The notes: generated by a model not told the origin, from the sequence alone. Positions 8,486-18,561 are shown, counted from the stretch's first letter. The stretch: DNA of 64,000 nucleotides from MRBY01 sp943371005 (GCA_943371005.1 CALRTB020000003.1:259073-323072); one strand, 5' to 3'. Numbers and translations are program-made.

Positions 8486-9637
8486 ATGCGTCAAAATCTC
8501 TTTAAGAAATATCGTTTTTCAAGTCAGACAAGTAGGAAAAATCAAAAATTATTTAGTTACTCCTATCATTCACCTGGCAGTATTCAAGGGACTTTACGGA
8601 TTCCCCAAAAAGTATCTCATCCCCGGATTACTTTAATCGATTATGATGATAATCATTACTTGAAAATTGACCATATTTCCCTAGAAAAATGTCATCCTTA
8701 TCTGCAAACAGACTCTGTTTCTTGGATTGATATTGGGGGAGTGAGCGATGCAAATACGTTTCAGACAATAGGAGAAACTTTTCAGTTACATCCACTAATT
8801 TTAGAAGATGTTGCAAATGTCCCTCAGCGGCCCAAAATAGAAGAACAACAGGATCAATTATTGATTATCACTCAGATGGTCATGCTAAAGCCGAATCATC
8901 CTAGTTTTTGGTTGGAGCAGGTGAGTTTAATTTTATCTGGGCATTATCTTTTGACGGTGCAGGAAGAGTCTGAAGCGGATTGTTTTGGGAGAATATGTGA
9001 TCGCCTTAGTTTAAATCAGGGTTTAATGCGGCACCAGGGGACCGATTTTTTGGCCTATGCCCTATGGGATGCAGTAATTGACGGTTTTTTTCCGGTGCTT
9101 GAAACCTTAGGCGATCGCCTTGAAGATTTAGAAGACAAAGTTGTCATCGCCCCGACCCCGGCAACCCTGACCGAAATCCATCAAATAAAACGGGAATTAT
9201 TAGCTTTACGCCGGGCGATCTGGCCACAAAGGGACGCTCTAAATACGCTAATTCGAGACGGCCATCCACTGGTTAAAGAAGATGTAAAGCGCTATCTTCG
9301 GGATTGTTATGACCATACGGTGATGATCATTGATGTGATCGAAACCTACCGAGAATTAGCGTCTGGGCTAATGGATGTTTATTTATCTGCAGTGAGCAAT
9401 CGCATGAATGAAGTGATGCAACTGCTAACGGTGATTTCAACGATTTTTATTCCCTTGACTTTTATTGCCGGGATCTATGGGATGAATTTCAATACAGAAA
9501 AGTCACCCTGGAATATGCCAGAGTTGAATTGGCCGCTGGGTTATTTTTTTTGTTTGGGAATTATGGGGGCGATCGCCGGTTATTTACTCCTTTTTTTCCG
9601 ACGTAAAGGCTGGCTCAAAATTAGTGATTTTCATTAA
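8486..9637 (+). CDS. corA: CorA-type magnesium/cobalt transport protein
   Basis: Inner-membrane divalent cation channel of the CorA family, 383 residues from ATG at 8486. The large N-terminal cytoplasmic alpha/beta domain includes HPLILEDVANVPQRPK. Two C-terminal membrane helices flank the loop that carries the signature GMN (residues 332-334, in IYGMNF), followed by SPWNMPELNWPLGY. The tail ends with the basic RRKGW typical of CorA. An in-frame GTG at 8477 would add three residues. The coding sequence is AT-richer than its neighbours for the first 400 bases. It converges on the DUF3370 gene with only one base between stops. Confidence 0.93.
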   Translation: MRQNLFKKYRFSSQTSRKNQKLFSYSYHSPGSIQGTLRIPQKVSHPRITLIDYDDNHYLKIDHISLEKCHPYLQTDSVSWIDIGGVSDANTFQTIGETFQLHPLILEDVANVPQRPKIEEQQDQLLIITQMVMLKPNHPSFWLEQVSLILSGHYLLTVQEESEADCFGRICDRLSLNQGLMRHQGTDFLAYALWDAVIDGFFPVLETLGDRLEDLEDKVVIAPTPATLTEIHQIKRELLALRRAIWPQRDALNTLIRDGHPLVKEDVKRYLRDCYDHTVMIIDVIETYRELASGLMDVYLSAVSNRMNEVMQLLTVISTIFIPLTFIAGIYGMNFNTEKSPWNMPELNWPLGYFFCLGIMGAIAGYLLLFFRRKGWLKISDFH

Positions 9638-9638
9638 A

Positions 9639-10961
9639 CTATTCCGTCTTAACCGTCAATACCTGGGGCGGTGTGGCATCGGGGGGATAACGCAATTGAA
9701 TATTCACTAAGCGGCGATCGCCGGGGGGCATTTCCAGGGTGACGAGGGGTTCCCCGGCTTGGCCGCGCTTTTGCACGAGGTGGAAATAGTCTGTACGCAA
9801 AAAGCCCTGGTCATCTTTGTAATTGACCCGCACTGGCCCCCGGAAAAAGGTCGCCGTCGGTAGGGGATCAAAAAAGCGCAGTGCTTCATCGGTGGCATCC
9901 TGTTTGATGGGTGTTTCAAGGGCGATCGCCACGGTTTGGGTTGCCTCGGTGGGATTGTGGAGGGGCAGGGTCAAATCGTAGAGCACCCCGTAATTCCCGT
10001 GGGCAGCATAGGCAGTATCGGGATAGCGGCGCAACATTTCGGCTGTTTGGATCTGGCCCGTGCCATGGGTTCCCCCAACGAGGGTGCTAATGCCATAGGA
10101 AAAGGCTTCCCCAGGGGCAGGAATGGTGAGATCCCAGGTGGGACTGTCATAAATTTGCGTTTTCCAAGTGCTGCCTGCGGAAACACCAGCCACCCGACCG
10201 TAGATTAAACCTCCTGGAGCACCAGGCACGCTGGGGGGGCGATCGCGCGGGCTAGAGAGTTCCCCGGTTTCAAGAAGTGCTTGCCATTCTGCCAGGGTAG
10301 GCCCTCGGAAATTGCCTTGGCCATCGGGTTTTTCAAAGAGGGCTAAACTCGCCACATAAACGGGGCCAGTGCTGGTGAGTTCCAGATAGGTCGAGCGGCC
10401 ATTGAGGGGCGGTTCTAGCTCCCGCACCGGAATCGGCAGATCAAAGATCATCTGGTAGCTCTGGGGAGCGATGGTCAATTGCTTGGGAAACTGCTCCTGG
10501 AGACGGCGACGCAGCAGATTATCCATCACCCGACTACCCGGCCCGGCGTAGACAGTCCCCCTCGGATTTGGCACTTGGGCATCCAGGGCAATAAAGGGAG
10601 CATCCGGTTGGCTCAAATAGCTCGCGCCATGGTGGAAATAAAGGGTAATGGGTTGATCGCTCGGATTGTAGGCGATCGCCCCGATGTGGAGACTGCGCAG
10701 ATCCTCTGGGGAACCCTGGGCGACGTGGTGGGCAAACAGATCAAACCGTCCCGAAAAGGCAAAATCTAGGTGAGCATCTGGATGGGTTTTCCCGGTGGCC
10801 GGAAATGTGGATAGCAAAATTCCTTCCCCCAACACCTTTTCCGGGCTGTTGCTGTTAAACACAGGGGTTTGATCTAACTGTCCCGGTAAAACACGCACTT
10901 CCTGGGGACGCGCAATTTCTACCGGGGGCGGCGCTTGGGCAACAAAGAAGGGGAAAAACAT
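9639..10961 (-). CDS. DUF3370 family protein
   Basis: A 440-residue protein of a family seen almost only in cyanobacteria. It begins MFFPFFVAQAPPPVEIARP, a short hydrophobic leader ending VAQA that looks like a secretion signal, followed by the family's typical RPQEVRVLPGQLDQTPVFNSN. The body is probably beta-rich, with LGEGILLSTFPATGK and PGSRVMDNLLRRR as conserved stretches. An in-frame GTG lies at 10976, but homologues start close to the ATG at 10961. Likely an exported or cell-surface protein; the function is unknown. Confidence 0.8.
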   Translation of the reverse strand: MFFPFFVAQAPPPVEIARPQEVRVLPGQLDQTPVFNSNSPEKVLGEGILLSTFPATGKTHPDAHLDFAFSGRFDLFAHHVAQGSPEDLRSLHIGAIAYNPSDQPITLYFHHGASYLSQPDAPFIALDAQVPNPRGTVYAGPGSRVMDNLLRRRLQEQFPKQLTIAPQSYQMIFDLPIPVRELEPPLNGRSTYLELTSTGPVYVASLALFEKPDGQGNFRGPTLAEWQALLETGELSSPRDRPPSVPGAPGGLIYGRVAGVSAGSTWKTQIYDSPTWDLTIPAPGEAFSYGISTLVGGTHGTGQIQTAEMLRRYPDTAYAAHGNYGVLYDLTLPLHNPTEATQTVAIALETPIKQDATDEALRFFDPLPTATFFRGPVRVNYKDDQGFLRTDYFHLVQKRGQAGEPLVTLEMPPGDRRLVNIQLRYPPDATPPQVLTVKTE

Positions 10962-11019
10962 ACCGACATTCCACACACATTGCCGCCCATTGTATTGAGT
11001 TTTTTGGCTTTTTGGGTAA

Positions 11020-11862
11020 TTACACGAGATCGCGATCCGTGAGAATTTCGTAGCCTGTTTCTGTCACCAGCACCGTATGTTCGAACTGGGCTGACAGGGA
11101 CTTATCGGGAGTAATTACCGTCCACTTATCTTCGAGGGTGATTGTTTCCTTGGTTTTCGCATTGACAATCGGTTCAATGGCCAGCACCATGCCCGCTTCG
11201 AGGACAACATTAGGCAGGTCACGGGTGCGGAAATTAAACACCGATGGTTCTTCGTGGAGTGCCTGGCCTACCCCGTGGCCCGTAAAATCTTCCACCACCT
11301 GGTAGCCATAGCTGTGCACATGGTCTTCGACGGCCCCGGCAATATCCAGGAGCGTATTTCCGGCTTTTACTTGCTCGATTCCTTTATAAAGTGCTTCTTC
11401 GGCCGCTTGCATCAACCGTTTCGCCTCCGGCTTAATCTTTTTGCCAACGCCGACGGTAATACAGGAATCGCCATGGTAGCCATTGAACAATGCGCCCGTA
11501 TCGACTTTCACGATGTCCCCTTGGTGGATGCGTTTGTCCGCCCGGGGAATGCCATGGACAACTTCATCATTGATCGAGATGCAGATGGAACTGGGAAAAC
11601 CGTAATACCCTTTAAAGCTGGGCGTTGCGCCTAATTCTCGGATCCGCTGTTCAGCATAGGCATCCACTTCGAGGGTCGTCATCCCCGGCTTGATGATCTC
11701 ACTCACTTCCTTGAGAACGGTGGCCACGATCCGCGCCGATTGTCGCATAATTGCAATTTCAGCAGCGGTCTTAATTTTGACTTTGCTTTTTTTACGGCGG
11801 CGGGGGAGGCCCACTTGGGCTTTTTTGGGTTCGGGAATTAGGAGATTGAGTAACTGTTTCAA
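11020..11862 (-). CDS. map: Methionine aminopeptidase, type I
   Basis: Removes N-terminal Met after deformylation, in the same path as the def gene at 4.3 kb. Metal-binding residues are in KVDTGALFNGYHGDSC (two Asp), TGHGVGQALHEEP (His), VLAIEPIV (Glu) and QFEHTVLV (Glu). It has a roughly 30-residue basic N-terminal extension (LPRRRKKSKVK) before the pita-bread domain, present in some cyanobacterial copies. The start appears to be TTG at 11862, inside TTGA that also holds the stop of the upstream gene, so the two are probably translationally coupled; the first in-frame ATG lies 38 codons later and would remove part of the conserved fold. Confidence 0.95.
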   Translation of the reverse strand: MKQLLNLLIPEPKKAQVGLPRRRKKSKVKIKTAAEIAIMRQSARIVATVLKEVSEIIKPGMTTLEVDAYAEQRIRELGATPSFKGYYGFPSSICISINDEVVHGIPRADKRIHQGDIVKVDTGALFNGYHGDSCITVGVGKKIKPEAKRLMQAAEEALYKGIEQVKAGNTLLDIAGAVEDHVHSYGYQVVEDFTGHGVGQALHEEPSVFNFRTRDLPNVVLEAGMVLAIEPIVNAKTKETITLEDKWTVITPDKSLSAQFEHTVLVTETGYEILTDRDLV

Positions 11863-13337
11863 TGGAGTACCTTGAGGAAATCAATGGCAGATTGGGCAAT
11901 TATTTCGGCGGCGGGATCGAGATCAGCGACAATGCGGCGGGCATGGTAAAAGTCTTGGCGATCGCCATTGAGGTAATCGTCTAGTTTTTGACCCGTAAAT
12001 GAACCGTCACGCAGCCCCAGCACCAGGATGATCGCCGCGAGATGGGGTTCAGCGGCAAAGTCTGGGTGATCGACGAGATTAACGCCTATGCGATCGCCCC
12101 ACCGGGTATAGTTTAACCGACCGGCAATTTTTACGAAGCCCCGTCCCTGGTAGCGCAGCCCATCACCTGGCTGGATATTTCCCAAATCACGACGGCCTTC
12201 TAGGTTTGGATCTGGGATCGGCTGCACAAGACTGGCACCAAAGGCCCCTTCATGGCTCGCCGTGGCGAGAATATAGGCCACCTGGGTGGGTTCAATGATC
12301 CCGCAGCGTTGGCAGGTTTCTAGGAGTAGAGGAATGGTTTTGCGGGCAGCATTGTGGTGGGGATGATTTTCTAAGGATGCAATCAGGCGATCGCCATAAC
12401 TTTTGAGGGGGCGTAGGGGCGCATAAACTTCCACCCATTGATTTAATAGTGTCATCCAAGTTTGACCCCCAACAACGCCATCAATGGTTAATTCCGCAAT
12501 CATCTGAAAGCGTTTAACAGCTTGTTCGGTTTGGGGGCCAAAGTGACCATCAATAGTGAAATGCTCAAGGGACAGCAGCCGCTGCAACAACCGTTGTAAA
12601 TAGCTCACCGAAGCATTGAGTTGAGGCGTCGCTAAACCATCGCCCAAGTGAAGGATTGGATATTTACGGTCACTGGCTGGGAATTCCCCGCTAGGCAAAT
12701 GTTGCAAGTCAGCATATTTTTTGGCGATCGCCTCTTGATCCTGAATAAATTTTTCCAAAGCTTCCCAGGTGGATAGCCCCACAATCCCATCGGCCACAAG
12801 CTTTTGGCGTACCTGAAAAAATTTCACGCCGTTTTCTGTTTGCCGACCAAACTTTCCGTCCAGCTTGGCCGTTTCTGGGATAAATAGACCCCGTTGCAGC
12901 AATTTTTGCAAGTAATGAACCGCCTGCTGTTGGGGCGAAATTTCAAACCCGGCCCCCCGGCGCAACAGGAGTTTTTCGGGCCGATCTTGTTGTAAAAGTG
13001 AAGCGGCTTCCGGGGCCTGTTGGGGTGAGGGTTCTGTCGTCGCTGGGGGGGTTAGAAAGAGTTGTTGATAGCGTTCAATGGTTTGCCAAGTGCAGGGATC
13101 AACGGTGCCCGTTTTTGGCAGTTTATTCGCTCGTTGAAATGACCGGACCGCCGCTTCCGTCGTGCGCCCAAAAATGCCGTCAATCACTGCCGAGCGAGGT
13201 AAAAATCCGGCGGCCCGCAAAAAAGTTTGCAAATAACCCACTTCATCATTGGCGATCGCCTGGCGTTGCAGTTGCCGGGGGCGTTTGAGAGCGGGACGTT
13301 CACGGCTGGCGGTGGCGGACTCACGGTGACGCTTCAT
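11859..13337 (-). CDS. Peptidoglycan-binding protein with glycoside hydrolase 19-like C-terminus
   Basis: A 492-residue modular protein. Three PG_binding_1 repeats are visible: FLPRSAVIDGIFGRTTEAAV (around 45-65), LFIPETAKLDGKFGRQTE (around 165) and HFTIDGHFGPQTEQAVKRF (around 255). The C-terminal 180 residues look like a chitinase/lysozyme-like GH19 domain: HEGAFGASLVQP, then YQGRGFVKIAGRLNYTRWG. The expected function is cutting or remodelling of cell-wall glycan. No signal peptide is evident; the N-terminus is basic (MKRHRESATASRERPALKR), so the export route is unclear. The stop overlaps the start of map by four bases, an odd operon partner. Confidence 0.82.
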   Translation of the reverse strand: MKRHRESATASRERPALKRPRQLQRQAIANDEVGYLQTFLRAAGFLPRSAVIDGIFGRTTEAAVRSFQRANKLPKTGTVDPCTWQTIERYQQLFLTPPATTEPSPQQAPEAASLLQQDRPEKLLLRRGAGFEISPQQQAVHYLQKLLQRGLFIPETAKLDGKFGRQTENGVKFFQVRQKLVADGIVGLSTWEALEKFIQDQEAIAKKYADLQHLPSGEFPASDRKYPILHLGDGLATPQLNASVSYLQRLLQRLLSLEHFTIDGHFGPQTEQAVKRFQMIAELTIDGVVGGQTWMTLLNQWVEVYAPLRPLKSYGDRLIASLENHPHHNAARKTIPLLLETCQRCGIIEPTQVAYILATASHEGAFGASLVQPIPDPNLEGRRDLGNIQPGDGLRYQGRGFVKIAGRLNYTRWGDRIGVNLVDHPDFAAEPHLAAIILVLGLRDGSFTGQKLDDYLNGDRQDFYHARRIVADLDPAAEIIAQSAIDFLKVLH

Positions 13338-13409
13338 ACTATGATTGGGGGTGATGGGAGGGGCGATCGTCTTCCATTGTAAGAAATAAAAAAATCAACC
13401 ACCGCCACC

Positions 13410-14636
13410 ATGTTCAGAATTCTTCACTTCGCCGATATCCATATGGGCAGCGGTTTTTCCCATGGTCGGGTGAACCCAGAAACTGGCCTAAATTCCCGCC
13501 TCGAAGATTTTGAGCAGACCCTAGGGCTTTGCATCGACCGGGCGATCGCCGATCCCGTAGACCTTGTTATTTTTGCTGGGGATGCCTTCCCCGATGCCAC
13601 CCCGGCCCCCTATATCCACGAAGCCTTTGCAGGGCAATTTCGTCGCCTTGTCGCCCACAATATCCCGGCGGTACTTGTCGTCGGGAACCATGATCAATAT
13701 TCCCAAGGCAATGGGGGAGCTAGTTTAAATATCTATCGCACCCTGGCGGTACCTGGTTTCATTGTGGGCGATCGCCTCACAACCCACACCCTCGAACTGC
13801 CCAAAGGTCCCTTGCAAATCATCACCCTGCCTTGGCTCAACCAAGCCACCCTCCTCACTCGGCAACAAACCGAAGGCAAAACCCTCAACGAAATCCACCA
13901 GATCCTCCTCCAGAAACTCGAACCGATCCTCGAAGCCGAAATTCGTCGCCTCAATCCCGAAATCCCCACGATCCTGGTGGGTCATCTGATGGCCGACCGC
14001 GCGAACCTGGGGGCCGAACGCTTCCTCGCTGTGGGTAAAGGCTTTAATATTCCTGTGGCTTTCCTCAACCGTTCTGAACTTGATTATGTGGCCCTCGGCC
14101 ATGTGCACCGCCACCAAAACCTCAACCCCAGCAATGATCCCCCAATCATCTATCCTGGCAGCATTGAACGGGTTGATTTTAGCGAGGAAAAAGAAGCAAA
14201 AGGCTATGTTTTAATCAACCTCCGCAAGGGTCAGGTCGACTGGGAATTTGTCCCTCTCCCAGCCCGGGCATTTCGCACGATCAAAATCGATGTCAGTGAC
14301 GCTGACGAACCAGAAACCGAGATTCTTAGCGAAATTGCGAAGGCTTCCATCACCGATACCGTGGTTCGTCTCATCTACAAAATCCGCCCCGAACAAACAG
14401 AACTCATTGACCAGCGCACCCTCAGAAAAGCCCTCAAAGCAGCCCATCAAGCATCCATTCAAGCGGAACTAGTAAGTCAACTCTCCCGTCCCCGTCTGCC
14501 GGAACTGGGCATTGGCCAATCCCTCGATCCGATGAATGCCCTCAACACCTATCTCACGAACCGAGAAGATTTACAGGATATTGCCCTCGCCATGCGCGAA
14601 ACTGCCACAGAACTCATGTCACAAACCTCACCTTGA
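13410..14636 (+). CDS. sbcD: DNA repair exonuclease SbcD-type (calcineurin-like phosphoesterase)
   Basis: Nuclease of the Mre11/SbcD family that, with the ATPase SbcC, opens hairpins and processes DNA ends. Metal-binding motifs in order: HFADIHMG (Asp8 and His10), DLVIFAGDAF, VVGNHDQ, LVGHLMAD and ALGHVHRH. Length 408 residues. sbcC is not adjacent in this window, which is common in cyanobacteria. Divergent from the peptidoglycan-binding gene, with 72 bases between starts. Confidence 0.92.
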   Translation: MFRILHFADIHMGSGFSHGRVNPETGLNSRLEDFEQTLGLCIDRAIADPVDLVIFAGDAFPDATPAPYIHEAFAGQFRRLVAHNIPAVLVVGNHDQYSQGNGGASLNIYRTLAVPGFIVGDRLTTHTLELPKGPLQIITLPWLNQATLLTRQQTEGKTLNEIHQILLQKLEPILEAEIRRLNPEIPTILVGHLMADRANLGAERFLAVGKGFNIPVAFLNRSELDYVALGHVHRHQNLNPSNDPPIIYPGSIERVDFSEEKEAKGYVLINLRKGQVDWEFVPLPARAFRTIKIDVSDADEPETEILSEIAKASITDTVVRLIYKIRPEQTELIDQRTLRKALKAAHQASIQAELVSQLSRPRLPELGIGQSLDPMNALNTYLTNREDLQDIALAMRETATELMSQTSP

Positions 14637-14647
14637 GGCTTAGAACA

Positions 14648-15997
14648 CTAGTGGCCAATGCCCAGATAGCGAAACCCTAGTGCTTCTAGGGCGTCTCGGT
14701 CGAGAAAATTCCGGCCATCGATAATCAACCGATTTTGGAGGCGATCGCCTAATTGCCCATAGTCGAGGTGCAAAAATTCTTGCCAGTCCGTGACTAAAAC
14801 CAACGCGTCACAGGTGTCTGCTAACATTTCTGGGCTATCTTCGATGATTACCCCTGATAGGCCGTGACCAATGCCATTTTGGGAGACAATTGGATCGTAG
14901 GCCTTGACCCGCGCCCCCAGGCGATTTAGCTCTGTAATCAGATTGAGGGATGGGGCATCGCGCATATCATCGGTGTCTGGCTTGAAGGTTAACCCCAGCA
15001 GACCAATGGTCTTCCCCTTAAGAATCTTCAGTTCCTGTTGCAGTTTTTCGACGACGATTAGTTTTTGCCGATTATTCACTGTCACTGCCGCTTCTAGGAG
15101 TTGCGCCTGATAGCCGTAGTCTTCTGCGGTGTGCACTAAAGCGGCCACATCTTTCGGGAAGCAGGAACCGCCCCAACCTAGACCCGCCTGGAGAAATTTA
15201 TTGCCAATGCGACTATCGAGGCCGATGCCCTTCGCCACCTGGAGAATGTCGGCCCCGACACGATCACACACATTCGCTACTTCATTGATAAAGCTAATTT
15301 TCGTTGCGAGAAAAGCATTGGCGGCATATTTAATCATTTCGGCGGAATTGAGATCCGTTTCTACCACCGGAATCGGTTTGGGGTGTTCTGGCTCGCTAAA
15401 GCGCCCTTGGATAAGGGGATCATAAAGCTGTTTCATCAAGGCGATCGCCTTGGGACTGCTACTGCCTAGAACAATTCGGTCAGGGTTAAAAGTATCGAAA
15501 ATCGCCGAGCCTTCCCGCAAGAATTCGGGGTTACTAACCACATCAAACTGCACCGTATGGCCATTTTGTTTCTGTTTGACCCCATCGAGGACGATCATCC
15601 GTACCCAATCCCCTGACCCAATCGGCACGGTTGATTTATTGACAATCACTTTATAGCTAGCCGCTGGTAAATGCTCACCAATGCCCTTGGCCACGGCCTC
15701 CACATAGCGGGTGTCACTTTCCCCCGTCGGTAAGGCTGGGGTACCCACCGCAATGAACAAAATTTCCCCGTGGTTGATCCCTCGCCGCAAATCGCTACTA
15801 AATTGCAAGCGTCCGGTGGCCATTTCCTGCTGCATGAGTTCCGCTAGACCAGGTTCGTAAATGGGCGATCGCCCCGCCTGCATCAGCTTGATTTTCTGCT
15901 CATTGTTGTCGATGCAGATGACATCATGGCCCATGTGCGCCAGGCAAACCCCTGTGACCAAGCCCACGTACCCCGTTCCAATTACACAAACTTTCAT
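14648..15997 (-). CDS. ugd: UDP-glucose 6-dehydrogenase
   Basis: Oxidises UDP-glucose to UDP-glucuronate with two NAD+. The Rossmann motif GTGYVGLVTG is at residues 7-16. The catalytic Cys is in GWGGSCFPKD, and the substrate-binding FLREGSA and GRNFLD are present. The 449-residue length is standard. It lies 28 bases downstream of the UDP-glucuronate decarboxylase gene on the same strand, so the pair supplies UDP-xylose for cell-surface polysaccharides. Confidence 0.96.
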   Translation of the reverse strand: MKVCVIGTGYVGLVTGVCLAHMGHDVICIDNNEQKIKLMQAGRSPIYEPGLAELMQQEMATGRLQFSSDLRRGINHGEILFIAVGTPALPTGESDTRYVEAVAKGIGEHLPAASYKVIVNKSTVPIGSGDWVRMIVLDGVKQKQNGHTVQFDVVSNPEFLREGSAIFDTFNPDRIVLGSSSPKAIALMKQLYDPLIQGRFSEPEHPKPIPVVETDLNSAEMIKYAANAFLATKISFINEVANVCDRVGADILQVAKGIGLDSRIGNKFLQAGLGWGGSCFPKDVAALVHTAEDYGYQAQLLEAAVTVNNRQKLIVVEKLQQELKILKGKTIGLLGLTFKPDTDDMRDAPSLNLITELNRLGARVKAYDPIVSQNGIGHGLSGVIIEDSPEMLADTCDALVLVTDWQEFLHLDYGQLGDRLQNRLIIDGRNFLDRDALEALGFRYLGIGH

Positions 15998-16025
15998 CGT
16001 CGTTTCTAGTGTTGTTGTCCGTAAA

Positions 16026-16955
16026 TTATTCTGCGAGGCGATCGCGGAAATAGGCGATCGTTTTTTCTAAGCCCACCTTGAGGGGGACTGTCGGCTGCCA
16101 ATCCAAGTAGGTTTTAGCACGGGTAATGTCCGGTTGCCGTTGACGCGGATCATCCTGGGGCAAAGGTTCAAAGGCCAATTCAGCATCGGGATTGACCATA
16201 TCCTGAATTGTTTGGGCCAACTCCAAAATGGTGTACTCATCAGGATTGCCTAAATTGACGGGGCCGATAAAGTCTTGGTTCATCAGGCGAATTAAACCTT
16301 CAACCAAATCACTCACATAGCAAAAACTCCGGGTTTGGGAACCATCGCCATAGACTGTCAGGGGTTTTCCTTGCAGGGCTTGGACGATAAAGTTGCTTAC
16401 CACCCGTCCATCATTCGGCAACATATTGGGGCCATAGGTGTTAAAAATTCGAGCGACGCGAATATCAACATCATTGGAACGGTGGTAATCAAAGGCCAGG
16501 GTTTCCGCCATCCGCTTCCCCTCGTCGTAACAGGAACGAATGCCGATGGGATTCACGTTGCCATGGTAGGTTTCTGGCTGGGGATGGACTTCTGGATCGC
16601 CATATACTTCAGAGGTGGATGCCAACAGAATTCTCGCTTTCACCCGTTTCGCCAACCCCAACATGTTGAGGGTGCCCATAACGTTGGTTTTAACGGTTTT
16701 AATGGCATTGAACTGGTAATGAATGGGTGAAGCAGGACAAGCGAGGTGATAGACCTGATCCACTTCGAGGCGGATCGGTTCGGTGATATCGTGGCGCACC
16801 ATTTCAAAGTAGGGGTTGCCAATCCACTTCAAAAGATTATGCTTGCGGCCCGTGTAGAAGTTATCGAGGCAAATGACTTCATGGCCTTCGGTCATCAGGC
16901 GATCAACGAGATGGGAGCCGATGAACCCTGCACCGCCGGTCACTAGAATTCGCAT
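16026..16955 (-). CDS. uxs: UDP-glucuronate decarboxylase (UDP-xylose synthase)
   Basis: Extended short-chain dehydrogenase that converts UDP-glucuronate to UDP-xylose. N-terminal GGAGFIGSHLVDRL binds NAD; the YxxxK catalytic pair is in RSCYDEGKRMAE. The stretches HLACPASPIHYQ, STSEVYGDP and RIFNTYGPNM are diagnostic for Uxs as opposed to epimerases. It has 309 residues, without the membrane-anchoring extension of animal Uxs. The product of ugd just downstream is its substrate, so the two almost certainly form an operon. Confidence 0.95.
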   Translation of the reverse strand: MRILVTGGAGFIGSHLVDRLMTEGHEVICLDNFYTGRKHNLLKWIGNPYFEMVRHDITEPIRLEVDQVYHLACPASPIHYQFNAIKTVKTNVMGTLNMLGLAKRVKARILLASTSEVYGDPEVHPQPETYHGNVNPIGIRSCYDEGKRMAETLAFDYHRSNDVDIRVARIFNTYGPNMLPNDGRVVSNFIVQALQGKPLTVYGDGSQTRSFCYVSDLVEGLIRLMNQDFIGPVNLGNPDEYTILELAQTIQDMVNPDAELAFEPLPQDDPRQRQPDITRAKTYLDWQPTVPLKVGLEKTIAYFRDRLAE

Positions 16956-17021
16956 GGTTAGTTCTGGAACGATGAATGTTCAGATGATTTTCCTAACGGT
17001 AGCGAGAGATGAACACTTTGT

Positions 17022-18512
17022 CTAGCCATCTAGTTCTCCTTCAAGGATCGTGGCGATCGCCTGCCTGGTATTTTCTTTAAATTCACGGATATTAACGTTA
17101 TTGAGAATGAAAATGGCGCTGAACATCCCCACGGCCTGGAGCAGGAAAACGGAACTGTAGGCCAAGAGAGGCGTTTGAAAAATCGCCCGTCCGATATCTA
17201 ACACGACTCCCCCCATTAAAGTGGCGATCGCCCGGGACATCGCTTGGGCTAGCGCCCAGGTGCCAATGAAGGTCCCTGCAGTTTCGGCAGCGGTGAGATC
17301 GAGCATTAAACTAATCGCGCCGATGGTACCGATCCCCGTGGCCATACCAAAGAGAACGAGGGCATATCTCAGGATCTGGGGTTGTTGGGTAAACCCCGCC
17401 AGAATAATTAGAAAGAAGCAAGCTGCCGTGAGCAAACAGCCTAATCGGGCCGTATTTTTTTTCCCGAGGCGCGGCACTACCAAAAATCCAGTCACACTGT
17501 AGCCAACGAGGACGCCGATCCCCCAGTATGAATTGAGCAGGGTACTCTCGCCGATGGACATCCCAAACACTTCGCCGCCGTAGGGTTCCAGCACGGCCTC
17601 CTGCATAAACAGGCTGATCGTAAAGGTCACCAAAAAGCTGAAGAAAATGGCCGTTTGTGGGCTGCTGCTCACGACTCTAATGGAGTCCCGAAAGGTGATT
17701 TGGTCTTCCCGCGTTGTGGGGGCAGTGCGCCGATTAAAGCGCGAATATTTGCGTTCGACCCCAAGGATACCGAGTAGCCCTAAGCCAAAGGCGATCGCCG
17801 GCACCACCAAAAAGAGAGAATTGATTGGCCCCTGCAAACTTTCGATGGGGGTATTTAGGAGCTTTTCCCCCTGGGTGATGATCGCCCCGGCATTGACGCC
17901 GAGGATCACCCCAGCCTGTTGCACCTGATCGAGGAAAATACTGCCACTGATCCCACCAATCACAACCCCTAGTAGCAGCATTGACCAGACCACTGCAACG
18001 ATTTTTGAGCGGTTGTTTTCATCGGAAATATCCACCAACAGCGCCGTGAAGGGGGTGGACGTAGAGCTGAGGGCAAGGCCATAGAAACCGAGAACTGCCC
18101 CCAAGGCGATCGCCCACAGCAACATCTCCCCAGACCAGGCCCAGCCGCCATTTTCTCGCACCGCGAGGGCCAACTGCCAGACGATTTGTACCGCCACAAA
18201 AACCGCAGAACCAAATAGCACTGTCCCAATCCAGACATAACCACTGCGGTGGAGCTTGAAAATCTTTTTGCTGTCGGACAGTTGCCCGAACCAGACCCGC
18301 GCTGGGGCCATAAATTGCGGTACCGCCAAAGCCCCCGCTGTCACCGTCGCCGGAATGTCCAGTTCACTAATCATCACCCGGTTGAGTACCGCCAGGGTCA
18401 ACACCGCCATCAAACCCAAGCCCAGGTTAAAGAGTCCCAGGCGAAACATCGTGAATGGGCCAACGGTGGGTAAATTTTGGGCGGAGGTGGGACTAAGTTC
18501 AGAAGTGGTCAT
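17022..18512 (-). CDS. PucC/BCD-family major facilitator transporter
   Basis: A 496-residue, roughly 12-helix membrane protein. It shows the PucC/LhaA family opening FRLGLFNLGLGLMAVLTLAVLNRVM split over the first helix, then PAPRVWFG-like FMAPARVWFGQLSD and LSSTSTPFTALLVDISDE. In purple bacteria this family is linked to light-harvesting complex assembly or pigment delivery; in cyanobacteria several paralogues exist and one is tied to high-light-inducible proteins. Which role applies here cannot be read from the sequence. It is upstream of uxs with a 66-base gap, likely separate. Confidence 0.88.
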   Translation of the reverse strand: MTTSELSPTSAQNLPTVGPFTMFRLGLFNLGLGLMAVLTLAVLNRVMISELDIPATVTAGALAVPQFMAPARVWFGQLSDSKKIFKLHRSGYVWIGTVLFGSAVFVAVQIVWQLALAVRENGGWAWSGEMLLWAIALGAVLGFYGLALSSTSTPFTALLVDISDENNRSKIVAVVWSMLLLGVVIGGISGSIFLDQVQQAGVILGVNAGAIITQGEKLLNTPIESLQGPINSLFLVVPAIAFGLGLLGILGVERKYSRFNRRTAPTTREDQITFRDSIRVVSSSPQTAIFFSFLVTFTISLFMQEAVLEPYGGEVFGMSIGESTLLNSYWGIGVLVGYSVTGFLVVPRLGKKNTARLGCLLTAACFFLIILAGFTQQPQILRYALVLFGMATGIGTIGAISLMLDLTAAETAGTFIGTWALAQAMSRAIATLMGGVVLDIGRAIFQTPLLAYSSVFLLQAVGMFSAIFILNNVNIREFKENTRQAIATILEGELDG

Positions 18513-18561
18513 GGGGCGATCGCCACAGGGCTTGTAAGAATCACGGAAAACACCCTACATT

